A stretch of DNA of 64,000 nt from Chitinophaga filiformis (GTDB taxonomy: Bacteria; Bacteroidota; Bacteroidia; Chitinophagales; Chitinophagaceae): the NCBI RefSeq assembly GCF_023100805.1, contig NZ_CP095855.1:3823001-3887000 (forward strand), given 5' to 3'. Below, piece after piece: positions 32,474 to 42,444 of the stretch; positions within the stretch are counted from its first letter, which is position 1, and the number at the start of each line of letters is the position of its first letter. The notes under the pieces are model-generated. The model was not told the origin of the DNA. It made no database searches and saw only the letters and a program-made list of their open reading frames with translations. The position numbers and the translations under genes were made by a program.

Positions 32474-35400
32474 TCATTGATTACTGATAAACACTTTTTT
32501 CGATACCCGCTCCTTATCCGATTGGAATGTGACGAGATACACGCCACTACTATAGTTCGAGCCTAACAGATAGCGTCCCCTCCCTTTGAAGTCTTTCCGG
32601 AAAACAACCTGTCCGGCCATATTGCTGACAGCGATCGTGCATTGTTCGCCAGGCACCTTGTCGAATTCTCCATACAGGTTATTGCCGGTATAAAATGCAT
32701 GATAGAAAGCTGTATTACCGCTCACCACGTCATCGTCTGTCCTGAATACCAGGAAGAACCTGTTCTCATAAGTGCCTTTCCGCAGCAACAGGTGGTAAGG
32801 TGTGGTTTTATGCAGGTCATGGGTAATATTGGCTTCCTTATCATAGAGATAAAAATGCCATCCGGCCGGTATGCGTTCCATGAGCGGCATCGTGAAGCTG
32901 ATATATCCCTCGCGCTCAGTGGTCAGTCCAAGGGGGATCATTTCAGTACTGTCTATATTGTCCGGCCAGGCGGCGATGGAAAGCCGCTGATTGCCGGCCA
33001 GCACATACAGGCAGGGAACAGTCGGATCTGTGTTCATGAGCTTCAGCGCATCCGTTTCAATCTCAAAATCCCGGGAGGTAGTGCTGCCAAAGTAGATGAC
33101 TGCCATATCTGAAGGGAATCCTTCGTCGGTAAAGCCGGCGCCCAGCCTTAACAAAGGTTCTGTGAGCGGCCTTTCCCGGTGGAAATTGGGCGCCAGGTTA
33201 TTCACCCTCGCTGTATTATTCACGGTGATGGAACCCGATACCGGGAAGCTGCCGTTTGTGACGTGTACAAAGAAACCCTGCATGGCGGGTATGATGTTGG
33301 TGGCAACACCATCGCTCGAAACACCATTGATATAAGAACTGTAAGTACCTGTATATTGATTAGTCGTACCCGCGTTGAAGTAATAAACCGCATTGTCCAC
33401 ATTAGTACGTGTCCATCCGCCGCTGGCATCCCAGTCTACCGGAGATGGATAGGGATTGCCCACCAGGTTGTAGCCAAGTGTATATGGCTGATTGTTGTTG
33501 CTGAGGGTAGGGGAGACAATGGTACCGTTGCTGACAACTCCCGTCATATCTATCGTCACAGGGGAAGTTGAAGTACCCAGGTTCCCTGCATACCCCACAA
33601 GTGGAGTGAGCGCTCCGGAGCTGGTGGTATACGATACCCATCCGGAAGATGTACGGTTCTCTACATAGCGGTAGAAAGCGGGGAAGCTGGCGCTCAGATT
33701 GATTTCATTGGCGAGCTCATTGACGGTTGCCGACTGGAAAGGAGAACTGAAATAGACATAGCCAAAACTTGTAGGCCGGTAACGCTGTATGGTCACGTTG
33801 CCCGTCACTGTGCCGCTGCCGCTGCCATCGATCAATGCAGTGCGTGTTGCAGTGGAAAGCAGTGTCAGGTTGTTGCCTGTCGCAAACGTTCCTGTGGTTG
33901 CTTTCAGTACGCCAGACACTTTTAATGTACCGCCCAGTGTAACACCGCTGGCATTATTGGTGGTCAGGTTCAATATTGTATTCGTGGCGAATGTACCGGC
34001 GGGGATGGTCTGCGCTGCGCCGCCGGCCAGTTCTATCGTGCCGCTGGTGGCGGTGAAGGTACCGCTGTTGCTGATGGCGCCATAGATCTGTAATGTGCCG
34101 CTATTGACAGTAACAGAAGCGCCCGTTTGTATGGTGATATTGGAAGCGGTGGCCGTGCCCGATCCGACGGTAGGGTAATTGGTCAGGCCTGTCGGTATGA
34201 TCACATTCATGGTGTTGGTAGGTATCGAATTGGTAGACCAGTTGCCATTTGTGAACCAGTTGGTGCTTACCGTACCTGTCCAGGTGTTGTTAGACACGAG
34301 TTCTCCTACTGCTAAAGCAACGCTCATATTTGTGAGGCCGGTGGCCTGGATGGAGGTGGCCAGCGGATTGGCGATAGTGGGTGTTGTCCAGGTACTGCCA
34401 TCATAACTGCCTACCTTGAAATTGGCGGTGTTCGATCCCGCATCCACATCGGCGGCATTCCAGTTGAGCGTTACAGATGAAGTAGTAAATACGGTTCCGG
34501 TGTTTGTAAATGACCAGTAACGGTTCACACTTTTCGCGGAGCTTATTGCTGAAGTGCTGATGTTCGGATGATCTCCCGCGGTTACGCCCGTCAGCAGATT
34601 GCCGCCGGTTGTGACACTCGCCATGGTAACGGTAGCGGGCGTATAGTACTGATCATCGCCTACTTCATAGGTCCTGCTGATATTAGTGCCGGTAGCCACT
34701 GCTTTTTGCAACCTGCCCGATACCCATCCTGTACTCTGGGACGCCCCGGTAAGTGAACCTGTTGATGGCAGGATAACGGCGAATGTAGCGCCGGTGCGTA
34801 TCTTATTCAGCACGAAATTCAGTACGCCGCTCACCGTGATGTTACTGCCCAGGGTAACAATTCCCGCTGTCTTGTTCACCGTCAGGTTATTGAAGGCGCC
34901 GGTGGAAGAGATGGTTTGTGTACCGGTGCCATTGAAGTAAACCGTAGCGCCGGTGTTCGTATAGGTACCGCTGGACATGGTCCAGTTACCGCCGACAGTA
35001 TCTGTGAAACTACCCTGTACATATGTGCCGTTGGTCAGCGTAAAGTCGTTCAGAATCTTCACTACCGCGGAAGCTGTTTTAGTACCCGTGGCAGATATGA
35101 TGAGGTTACCATATGGCGTAGCGGAAGAAATAGCCTGTGTGCTGCCGGCATATTCAACCGTACTTAAAGTATCGAGTGCGTAAGTGGTGAATGCAGGTAA
35201 TGTCTGTGTGCTTTTGAGAATGAGCTTTGCATTGTCTTCAATGGTCAGGCTGCTGCCCGTATTGGAGGTGATTGTGAAACCGGCTGCATCGAATATACCT
35301 GTGGTGATAGTAATATCATCCACCCCGGTGATTGCCTTGGCAAGAGAAGTAGTAACACCTGCGTCTTTCTGGTTGGTTACCTGGGAAAGTGCAAATGATG

Positions 35401-38400
35401 CAGCAGAACTTGTGATTGTTGATGGCTGGCTGCCGGTCATGATCAATGTGCCAATGGTACCGTCATAGGTGCCGTTATTGGTGAAATTATGGCTGACATG
35501 ATAATCGGACAATGCGGCTATTGTACCCGTGAGGGTCAGGTCATAGAAAGTGGTGCTTGGCGTAGCTGCCAGTGTACCGTCTGCCGACGACATGGTAAAG
35601 GTGGATGTACCTCCGTTCAGCGTACCATTGCTTTCAAAATCGTCTCCAATTGCGTAGGTAAAGCTGCCCGCATTGAATATAGCATTATTGGCTATGAAAA
35701 AGTCGCCGTTGGTACTCCAGTTAGAGCTGGGCGTTACACCCGCAGTATTACTGATAATGACATCATTCAGTGCGGTAGGGGTACCAGTTACCGTGATAGC
35801 GCCGCTGCCGCCGAATGTGACCGTACCTGTGCTTGTAAAGCCGGTGCCAACCAGTTTGATGGTCTGCGCGCTTGTAGGCGTAAAGTTCATGGCGCCGCTG
35901 CTGGTTACCGTACCATTGTTTGTAAAAGATCCGAATATATTATGAGTGGAGACGCCGCCATTGAACGTGGCGCCGCTGCCGATATTGAATGCAATGAAGA
36001 CCCTCCAGCCCACACTGGCGGTAACGCCTGCGGTATTGTTGACGTTCAGTGTCGCATAAGTAGGGGTGCTGGTTGAATTCAGAATGGGGGAAACTGTGCC
36101 GTTAAAATTAATAACACCGCTTGAATTAGATACCACCGCATTGACAAAGCGTATCGTTTGTACGGCGGTACCTGTAAAAGTAGTTACCCCATTGCTGATC
36201 AGGGAACCATTGTTGGTAAGATCTCCGTTCACGGTGGCATTACCGCTGCCACCATCGTAAGAGCCGCCGGTGGCAATGGTAAGCAGGCCATTGTAAGTGA
36301 TATCGCTGCCGCTTACAGCATAGCTGCCGTAAATAGTGAGCCTGTTAAATGTGGTGGTACCACTAATGGTTTTACTGGCGCCGTTCAATGTTACGGTGCT
36401 GCTGGCAGGAGTGAAGGTGCCGCTGTTGTTCCAGTTGCCATACAGGTTGATCGTGAACGTGGAGCCATTCAATGTAGCGCCGCTGCCGATGGTCAGGTCT
36501 CCGTTTACCGTACAGGTGGCGGCGAGTGTCTTGGTGCTGCCGTTGCTGCAGGTAAGATGGCCGTATGTGATACCTGCCACAGCCTGTGCAACGGTGCCGT
36601 TATAGTTGACGGTACCGGTACTGCTGACAGTATAGGTCGTAAATCCGGAAGGAAAATTATTCGCTCCGCCAACCAGCAAAACAGCACTACCTGATAGTGT
36701 GAAGGTACCACCCGCTGATGAACGGCTGGCGCTGAAGGTGGAGAGATCGACCGTTCCGCTGCTGATGGTAAGATTGCTATTGATGGGGCAGTTGCCGCTA
36801 AGTGTGGCGGTACCTGCTGTTTTGTTGATGGTCAGGTTATTGAAGGTGGTGGCTGAAATGCTTTGTGCGCCGGAGCCATTGAGTGCAACAGTTCCGCCGG
36901 AGGCGTTGAATGTACCGCTATTGCTCCAGTTGCCACCTACAGTTATCGTGGAGGCGTCACTGTTTAAGATGGTACCGGAGGCTATGCTAAGGTCGCCGCT
37001 TACACTTACCGCAGCACTTACTGAAAGCGTACCTGTTATAACGCTGAGATTACCCGTTACAGTTGCTGCGTTGGCTATAAATGCTACTCCGGCTGACTTA
37101 TTTACCTGCAGATGATTATAGGCCACTCCTGCTACGGCCTGTGTACCGGTACCATTGTAAACGACAGTACTGCTATTGGCTGTAAAGGTGCCACTGGTAT
37201 ACGCATAATTGCTGCCTATATTGAGTGTGCCCGCCCCGCTGAAAGTAAGGTTAGCGCCTCCTGATTCCGTTAGCGAACCAGCTATGGTAATAGTGCCGGC
37301 GCCTGCATTCAGATTGATGACGTGACCGCTGGTACCATCGCTCAGTACGAGATCACCGTTTACTGTCAGTGCCTGGCTGCCGGTGCTGATGGTATGTGTT
37401 GCATTGGCAGACCAGGTGCCGCTGATGTTACCCTGTGTGGTAAGACTGCCGCCTGTTGTAAGTGTGAGGGTGGCTGCCTGCGTGCTGCCGAATTGAATGG
37501 CCTTCACGTTGACACTGCTGCTGATCACGGGTTGGTTGGTAAATGCCGCCGTACCGATCTCCACGATGTCATTGACGCCGGGAGGGAGGGAAGGCGTGCC
37601 TGTAACAGATGTCCAGTTGGCTGCGGTAGACCAGTTGCTGCTCGCAGATCCGTTCCAGCGTACAACATTTGCATTGTCTGACATGCTCCATCGACCGTCG
37701 GCAGTAAGTTGCCCACCCAGTTCTACATAATTGGACGTGGTGCTGTTGGTTGTTTTTCCAACAGCGCCCCAGCTGCTGCCGCTATTGAACCACAATCCCA
37801 TGGTAGACTCGTTGTTACCGTTCAGTTCTGCATCTTCATAATGCAAGCGTACCGTGATAAGCCCAAGGGTTGATACCCCGCTGATGGTATACACCCTGTT
37901 GATGGCGCCGCCCCGTGGGAAATCGCTGACAGGAGCCACAACAGTGGAAACAGTGATGGAGGTGGTAAGTGGCACTGCCACCGAAAAAGCGATTGAAGTA
38001 TTGGGACTTTCAAATGCATAACTGACGCCTACGCCGAAGGCATGTGATCGGCGTACATTACCCAGTATAATGCCATTGCCCGTCCTGTCTACCGTCATTG
38101 TCAATGTGTTGCTGCCGGTATTCATAGTGCCACTGGTCATATTGATAGTGCCTGCCTGTATATTATTGTTAATGTCCACATGCGTGGAGGTGGCGGTCTT
38201 GTTCAGCGTAAGGATATTGAAAGTAGTAGCACCTGTTATAGTGGATGCATTGGCGCCTGTGAAAGACACTGTACTACTGCCAGCGGTGAAAGTGCCGTTG
38301 TTGACAAAGTCCTGCTGCACCTGGTGCGTGAAGGACCCTGCCGCAAAAGTAGTACCACCGGACAGTGTGAAATAATTCGTAGTAATAGCGCCTGCCGCCG

Positions 38401-40429
38401 TCTTCGTGCCGCCGCCCGATAATAATAACCTGTCATAGGTCAGGGCATTGATGGTCTGCGCACCCGTGCCATTGAAGTTGACGGTATTAGGAGGTGTGGA
38501 TGTCACGTTCAATGTACCACTGACCACGGTAAAGGTGCCGGCTATACCCAGTACGGAGTTGGCAGACAACTGCAGGGATGTTCCATTCAGGGTGACGTTG
38601 AAAAGGTTAGCCGTTCCGTTCAATGTACTGGTACCGGTAAAGGTAACGGTGCCGGCGGTGGCGGTGAGCGATCCACTAACGTCGAGGGATGTATTGATGG
38701 CGGAGAAAGACACTGCGGTACTTACCGTGCCGGAGATGATCAGAGTTCCGAAGCTGATGGTTCCGGCGCCGGAGATGGTCTTGGAGCTTCCCTGCATGGT
38801 AACGGTACCTCCCAGGCCGTTGAAGGTACCGCTGACGGAAAGATTGCCTGTTACAACGATACCGGTGCTGACGCTGATACCGCCGGAAACGGTGAGATTG
38901 TCGAAGATGATGTTGGTACCGGTGATCGTTTTGGATGTTCCGGTCATTGTAAGGGTACCACCGGTAAGATGGGTGAAGGTACCCGGTCCGGAGGTAGACA
39001 GGTTGCCCGACACGGTAATAGCGCTGGTAGCAGCCGCTGTAACATTCGTAACCAGGAATCCGATATTATTGAAGTTGTGCGTACCGGTACCGCTGATAGC
39101 AGAACCGGGACCTCCGAAGTTGATCGTGCTGGTAGAGCCGGTGAATGTGCCGTTGTTCACCCAGTTACCATCTACTTCATGGGTAAAACTGCCGCCATTG
39201 AACGTAGTGGAGGCGCCGATATTTACACCGCCGCTGATCAGCATATTGGAAGCCGCTGTATAACTTACGCTGGTAGCTGCGCCCACTGTGCTGCTGAGCG
39301 TACCCGCCACTGTAAAGTCGGTGGCCGGCATGGTCTTCACTACCGCCCCGCTGGAGCCGGACAGGGTGAGGTTGCCATATGTCTCTGCAGATATTGTTTG
39401 GGCCAGACCATTATATTCCACTGTGCTTGTCAGCGAAAGCGAATGGGTGCCATAGTTGATGGGAAAGCTGTTCCCACCCCCGATCCTGAGGGTGGCGCCA
39501 TTGGCCACTGTAATGGTGCCTCCTGCTACCGTTGTACCACGGTTGGCGGTAAAGGTAGACAGGTCCAGTATAGCGGCGGTGACATCGATCCTGCCTGCAG
39601 TACTGGTGGTGGAGTTCAGCGGGTTCAGGTTTCCGCCCAGCGTTTTGACCAGGGCTCCGCTGATCCTGAGCGTAGAATAGGTAAGATCGTTACGGATCGT
39701 CTGATTGGCAAGGGTAGCGCTGTAGTCAACCGTACTGCCAGCAACGAACGAATAGGTACCTGACAAGGTATAATTGCCCGCAAAAGTGCCCGCGTTTACA
39801 CGTAGTATACCGGTGGCGTCGACGCTGGTATTGGCGGCGCCGGACAGTATTGGGGTGGTGCTTTCTGAAGGTATAAAAGTTCCGCTAACAGTGAAGGCGG
39901 TGGAAACAGCTGCATTAACGGTGAGGGTGACGGTGGCGCCGGCAGCAATGGTGAGCCGCCTGAAAGTAGTAGTGGCGCTGCCTCCGATAGTCTGGGTAGT
40001 ACCTCCCATAGCAACCTTTGCGTTGTTCTGCGTAGTTGTATAGGTGCCGTTATTGACCCAATTGCCTTTTACTGTCAGGGAAACGCCTTTTTGAGAAATG
40101 GTACAACCGGAGCCGATCGTTAATATACCCGCTACCGTCAAACCTTTGGAAAGTGTCAATACGGGGTTTTTGGCGCTCGTTACAAGCGTCAGGGCATTAC
40201 AGCTGGCGGTAGCGCTCACAGTGGGCTGAAAGGAGCCAGTGAAAGAAGCATCGCCGATCACCGCATCAATGGTAGCCGTAGGCACGCCTGCAGTCCAGTT
40301 GGTCGCATCGTTCCATGCAGTGCTGGTAGTACCTTTCCAGCTCGTCTGCGCCCAGAGGGACACAGGCATGCCTGCCAATAAGATAAGGAGCGTACAACAA
40401 ACACGTATAAATTGTTTACCAGTATTCAT
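32474..40429 (-). CDS. giant T9SS-sorted repeat adhesin, copy B (2651 residues)
   Basis: This is the paralogue of the copy-A giant, with nearly equal length (2651 against 2649) and the same order of parts: signal peptide ending at SLWAQ, WKGTTSTAWNDATNW opening module, ~2000 residues of Thr/Gly/Asn/Ser-rich beta-helix-like repeats, the inner RWNGSASSNWSTAANW and TWTGTVSTNWFTNGNW modules, LVGNPYPSPVDWD, and a C-terminal T9SS type A domain with GRYLLGSNYSSGVYLVTF and KKVFISNQ. Changes relative to copy A are mostly single residues within repeats plus a few short insertions near residue 830, so the copies are diverged but not recently homogenised end to end. Likely a surface fibre or adhesin. Confidence 0.88.
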   Translation of the reverse strand: MNTGKQFIRVCCTLLILLAGMPVSLWAQTSWKGTTSTAWNDATNWTAGVPTATIDAVIGDASFTGSFQPTVSATASCNALTLVTSAKNPVLTLSKGLTVAGILTIGSGCTISQKGVSLTVKGNWVNNGTYTTTQNNAKVAMGGTTQTIGGSATTTFRRLTIAAGATVTLTVNAAVSTAFTVSGTFIPSESTTPILSGAANTSVDATGILRVNAGTFAGNYTLSGTYSFVAGSTVDYSATLANQTIRNDLTYSTLRISGALVKTLGGNLNPLNSTTSTAGRIDVTAAILDLSTFTANRGTTVAGGTITVANGATLRIGGGNSFPINYGTHSLSLTSTVEYNGLAQTISAETYGNLTLSGSSGAVVKTMPATDFTVAGTLSSTVGAATSVSYTAASNMLISGGVNIGASTTFNGGSFTHEVDGNWVNNGTFTGSTSTINFGGPGSAISGTGTHNFNNIGFLVTNVTAAATSAITVSGNLSTSGPGTFTHLTGGTLTMTGTSKTITGTNIIFDNLTVSGGISVSTGIVVTGNLSVSGTFNGLGGTVTMQGSSKTISGAGTISFGTLIISGTVSTAVSFSAINTSLDVSGSLTATAGTVTFTGTSTLNGTANLFNVTLNGTSLQLSANSVLGIAGTFTVVSGTLNVTSTPPNTVNFNGTGAQTINALTYDRLLLSGGGTKTAAGAITTNYFTLSGGTTFAAGSFTHQVQQDFVNNGTFTAGSSTVSFTGANASTITGATTFNILTLNKTATSTHVDINNNIQAGTINMTSGTMNTGSNTLTMTVDRTGNGIILGNVRRSHAFGVGVSYAFESPNTSIAFSVAVPLTTSITVSTVVAPVSDFPRGGAINRVYTISGVSTLGLITVRLHYEDAELNGNNESTMGLWFNSGSSWGAVGKTTNSTTSNYVELGGQLTADGRWSMSDNANVVRWNGSASSNWSTAANWTSVTGTPSLPPGVNDIVEIGTAAFTNQPVISSSVNVKAIQFGSTQAATLTLTTGGSLTTQGNISGTWSANATHTISTGSQALTVNGDLVLSDGTSGHVINLNAGAGTITIAGSLTESGGANLTFSGAGTLNIGSNYAYTSGTFTANSSTVVYNGTGTQAVAGVAYNHLQVNKSAGVAFIANAATVTGNLSVITGTLSVSAAVSVSGDLSIASGTILNSDASTITVGGNWSNSGTFNASGGTVALNGSGAQSISATTFNNLTINKTAGTATLSGNCPINSNLTISSGTVDLSTFSASRSSAGGTFTLSGSAVLLVGGANNFPSGFTTYTVSSTGTVNYNGTVAQAVAGITYGHLTCSNGSTKTLAATCTVNGDLTIGSGATLNGSTFTINLYGNWNNSGTFTPASSTVTLNGASKTISGTTTFNRLTIYGSYAVSGSDITYNGLLTIATGGSYDGGSGNATVNGDLTNNGSLISNGVTTFTGTAVQTIRFVNAVVSNSSGVINFNGTVSPILNSTSTPTYATLNVNNTAGVTASVGWRVFIAFNIGSGATFNGGVSTHNIFGSFTNNGTVTSSGAMNFTPTSAQTIKLVGTGFTSTGTVTFGGSGAITVTGTPTALNDVIISNTAGVTPSSNWSTNGDFFIANNAIFNAGSFTYAIGDDFESNGTLNGGTSTFTMSSADGTLAATPSTTFYDLTLTGTIAALSDYHVSHNFTNNGTYDGTIGTLIMTGSQPSTITSSAASFALSQVTNQKDAGVTTSLAKAITGVDDITITTGIFDAAGFTITSNTGSSLTIEDNAKLILKSTQTLPAFTTYALDTLSTVEYAGSTQAISSATPYGNLIISATGTKTASAVVKILNDFTLTNGTYVQGSFTDTVGGNWTMSSGTYTNTGATVYFNGTGTQTISSTGAFNNLTVNKTAGIVTLGSNITVSGVLNFVLNKIRTGATFAVILPSTGSLTGASQSTGWVSGRLQKAVATGTNISRTYEVGDDQYYTPATVTMASVTTGGNLLTGVTAGDHPNISTSAISSAKSVNRYWSFTNTGTVFTTSSVTLNWNAADVDAGSNTANFKVGSYDGSTWTTPTIANPLATSIQATGLTNMSVALAVGELVSNNTWTGTVSTNWFTNGNWSTNSIPTNTMNVIIPTGLTNYPTVGSGTATASNITIQTGASVTVNSGTLQIYGAISNSGTFTATSGTIELAGGAAQTIPAGTFATNTILNLTTNNASGVTLGGTLKVSGVLKATTGTFATGNNLTLLSTATRTALIDGSGSGTVTGNVTIQRYRPTSFGYVYFSSPFQSATVNELANEINLSASFPAFYRYVENRTSSGWVSYTTSSGALTPLVGYAGNLGTSTSPVTIDMTGVVSNGTIVSPTLSNNNQPYTLGYNLVGNPYPSPVDWDASGGWTRTNVDNAVYYFNAGTTNQYTGTYSSYINGVSSDGVATNIIPAMQGFFVHVTNGSFPVSGSITVNNTARVNNLAPNFHRERPLTEPLLRLGAGFTDEGFPSDMAVIYFGSTTSRDFEIETDALKLMNTDPTVPCLYVLAGNQRLSIAAWPDNIDSTEMIPLGLTTEREGYISFTMPLMERIPAGWHFYLYDKEANITHDLHKTTPYHLLLRKGTYENRFFLVFRTDDDVVSGNTAFYHAFYTGNNLYGEFDKVPGEQCTIAVSNMAGQVVFRKDFKGRGRYLLGSNYSSGVYLVTFQSDKERVSKKVFISNQ

Positions 40430-40486
40430 GCGTTTGAATATTATCTGACGGCATATCTTTCATGCCGGATAAGCACCCGCGACTGA

Positions 40487-41314
40487 TCAATGTAGTTCTA
40501 ACTCAGCCTGCGCCAGCGGATCGCTGACAGTCCCTTTTGACTGTGCTGTATATGTGATCCTTAGTTTGCCATGGTGATAATTAATGCCTGGTTTCTTTTC
40601 GAGTTCCATGTTGAACTGCCTGAACAGGTTCGGGGTATAGACAGCGAGCCCTTTTACAGTACCTACAGTGGTAACTTTGCCCTTCTCGGAAACATGGTCA
40701 ATGTTGATGTCCCCATATGCTGAATGATTGCCGCTACGGCGTAAGACCATGCTCAGATGAGGGGGAACATTTTCCTTCGTTTCCAGTGAAATGTCGGTCA
40801 GGCTTACATTCACCGCCGGTACGCCCGTCCTGATGATAACAGGGATGCTGATGCCGAAAACGGGGGTCAGCACGACCGATATTGTCGTGGAATCCCTGCT
40901 TTTGGGCGGGTCTCCCTGCGCCCTGATGTCGGCTACCGCCCTGAAATAAATATGCGAGCGGTATTCTCCTTCCTGCAATTGCGCTGTTCTTGAGAGCTGC
41001 ACTTTCACGAGTTGCGCCTCGCCCGGAGCAAGCGTGACGCTTCTGGGGAAAATGCGGAGAAATTTGCTAGCGAACAATTGCCCCGAATCCGGTTCGCTGA
41101 TCCTTTCGAATGAGCCATTGCTGTTCATGCGGATCTCAATAAGAGAGATCAGATAGCGGGCGGTATCGCGACCGGTATTAGCAAGATTAAGTTCCTGTAC
41201 TTTCTTTGGTCCCTCGAAAACAACCCGCATAGGGGTGATCAGCAGATTGCCTTGTGCGGATAACAGGAGGGGCGAGAAAATAGTAATGAATATCAGATAA
41301 TGGATATGGCGCAT
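40487..41314 (-). CDS. PapD-like periplasmic pilus chaperone, copy B
   Basis: The 275-residue protein aligns over its whole length with the copy-A chaperone: signal peptide (MRHIHYLIFITIFSPLLLSA), LLITPMRVVFEGPKKVQELN with LANTGRDTARYL, FPRSVTLAPGEAQLVKVQL and GEYRSHIYFRAV. The main differences fall in the loop around IRAQGDPPKSRDSTTIS and in the second domain. It starts 86 bases after the pilin-like gene and ends 57 bases before the giant gene. Role as in copy A: periplasmic carrier of DUF4402 subunits. Confidence 0.88.
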   Translation of the reverse strand: MRHIHYLIFITIFSPLLLSAQGNLLITPMRVVFEGPKKVQELNLANTGRDTARYLISLIEIRMNSNGSFERISEPDSGQLFASKFLRIFPRSVTLAPGEAQLVKVQLSRTAQLQEGEYRSHIYFRAVADIRAQGDPPKSRDSTTISVVLTPVFGISIPVIIRTGVPAVNVSLTDISLETKENVPPHLSMVLRRSGNHSAYGDINIDHVSEKGKVTTVGTVKGLAVYTPNLFRQFNMELEKKPGINYHHGKLRITYTAQSKGTVSDPLAQAELELH

Positions 41315-41331
41315 AAACAGCGTGCATAATT

Positions 41332-41383
41332 AAAGGCCAATAAGTCCCCACCCGGCTATGTAATGAATACCGGGAGGGCCTTT
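41332..41383 (-). other. intercistronic hairpin between pilin-like and chaperone genes, copy B
   Basis: CCCACCCGG (41347-41355) pairs with CCGGGAGGG (41370-41378) with one mismatch, and an outer AAAGGCC/GGCCTTT helix can form. Its location and core (CCGGG/CCCGG around a TTCA-containing loop) parallel the hairpin of copy A although the flanks differ, which supports a conserved function. Confidence 0.6.
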
Positions 41384-41400
41384 TTGGAAGTGAGCGTACC

Positions 41401-41916
41401 TTAGTTGTAGTTGACCGTTACACTGAATGGCGTGCCTGATACGTAAGTTCCTGCCGGCTGTGCGGCGCTTACGTTCAGCGTGGCGCCAACGTTCAATACT
41501 TCAGATCCGCCGGTCAGCGTACCATTGGCACCGGAAGGATCGCTGGTGAAATTGGTAACGGTCATGGTATTGGATCCGCTGGTGATGGTCAGCGCGGTGC
41601 TGGGCAGTGTAATGGTATACGTATAACCAGAGGTACCGCTTACTGTGAATGAAGCAGCGGTCACCGTTCCCGCGGTAGATGGCAATGTTACGCCACCTGT
41701 GGCAGAACGGGTGCCGGCGGGTGTCAATACTACCGTACCTGCGGTAGACGATTGTACCGCTACATTTCCGAAGTTCATGTCAACATCTTTGGTAATGCTG
41801 ATAGGCGTCACAATAGTAGCCGTTGCGGTTGCTGTTGCGGTTTCCTGTGCATGTGCGGCGGTTGCCAGGCATGCCAGTGCGCATGATGCGAGAAGAAAGA
41901 GTGATGTTCTTTTCAT
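41401..41916 (-). CDS. DUF4402 pilin-like protein 1, copy B
   Basis: The 171-residue secreted protein is the paralogue of the copy-A major pilin candidate: signal peptide ending at AAHA, TATATATIVTPISITKDVDM, VVLTPAGTRSATGGVTLPST, TVSGTSGYTYTITLPSTALT and the terminal PAGTYVSGTPFSVTVNYN. The two differ at few positions and by one residue in the SGANGT loop. First gene of the copy-B operon. The function as structural subunit is inferred from the DUF4402 fold and the neighbouring chaperone. Confidence 0.83.
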   Translation of the reverse strand: MKRTSLFLLASCALACLATAAHAQETATATATATIVTPISITKDVDMNFGNVAVQSSTAGTVVLTPAGTRSATGGVTLPSTAGTVTAASFTVSGTSGYTYTITLPSTALTITSGSNTMTVTNFTSDPSGANGTLTGGSEVLNVGATLNVSAAQPAGTYVSGTPFSVTVNYN

Positions 41917-42444
41917 GTTGTTTATTTTAGATTTAAGGATAAAGCAATTGCTTTCAGCCCGGGGAGACCGGCTGAGGTAAGTCAGGCCTTAAACATCATC
42001 TGTGCTGTTCAGCACAGGCACTTATTGCATTCTTTAAAGGGGGTGTAGTCCTTCGCAGGATATGTTTAGGTGCATGGCGTTGTAGCTTATTGAGTTCCGT
42101 TCGTCCGGCGTTTCCGGCTCGCCATTGTATTGCTATGCGGGCTATGCGCAGGTACTGTAATACCCGTTGCAGATCCTTCCAATGTTAAGTATAAGAGATA
42201 ACCGTGCATGAAAGTTCACACATGGATATGGAAAAGGATGATCAATTGAGCATCACTTGAACAATAAGAGGCAGCTTTTAGTACATAACAACATTTTGGT
42301 TATTGAGCGATAACAAGGTGTATTCCAATCTAACGATGATTATTATAGCAAATTCTAAAAGGAATGTTATGGTTAATTGGGGATCGGAGATAGCTATCTG
42401 AAGGCGAAGATAACAAATTCTGACATTTTGAAGAAAATTTGCAG
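41917..42444. other. 528-base spacer upstream of cluster B
   Basis: Non-coding AT-rich sequence between the copy-B pilin start and the phosphatase stop. It should hold the copy-B promoter, transcribing leftwards. I could not identify an exact minus-strand TAnnTTTG element, and no tRNA or repeat is apparent. It shows no obvious similarity to the spacer upstream of copy A. Confidence 0.5.

Noticed and set aside
41917-42444. Promoter for cluster B
   Set aside because: A promoter must exist here, but no minus-strand TAnnTTTG element with a -33 box could be supported, so no site is called.
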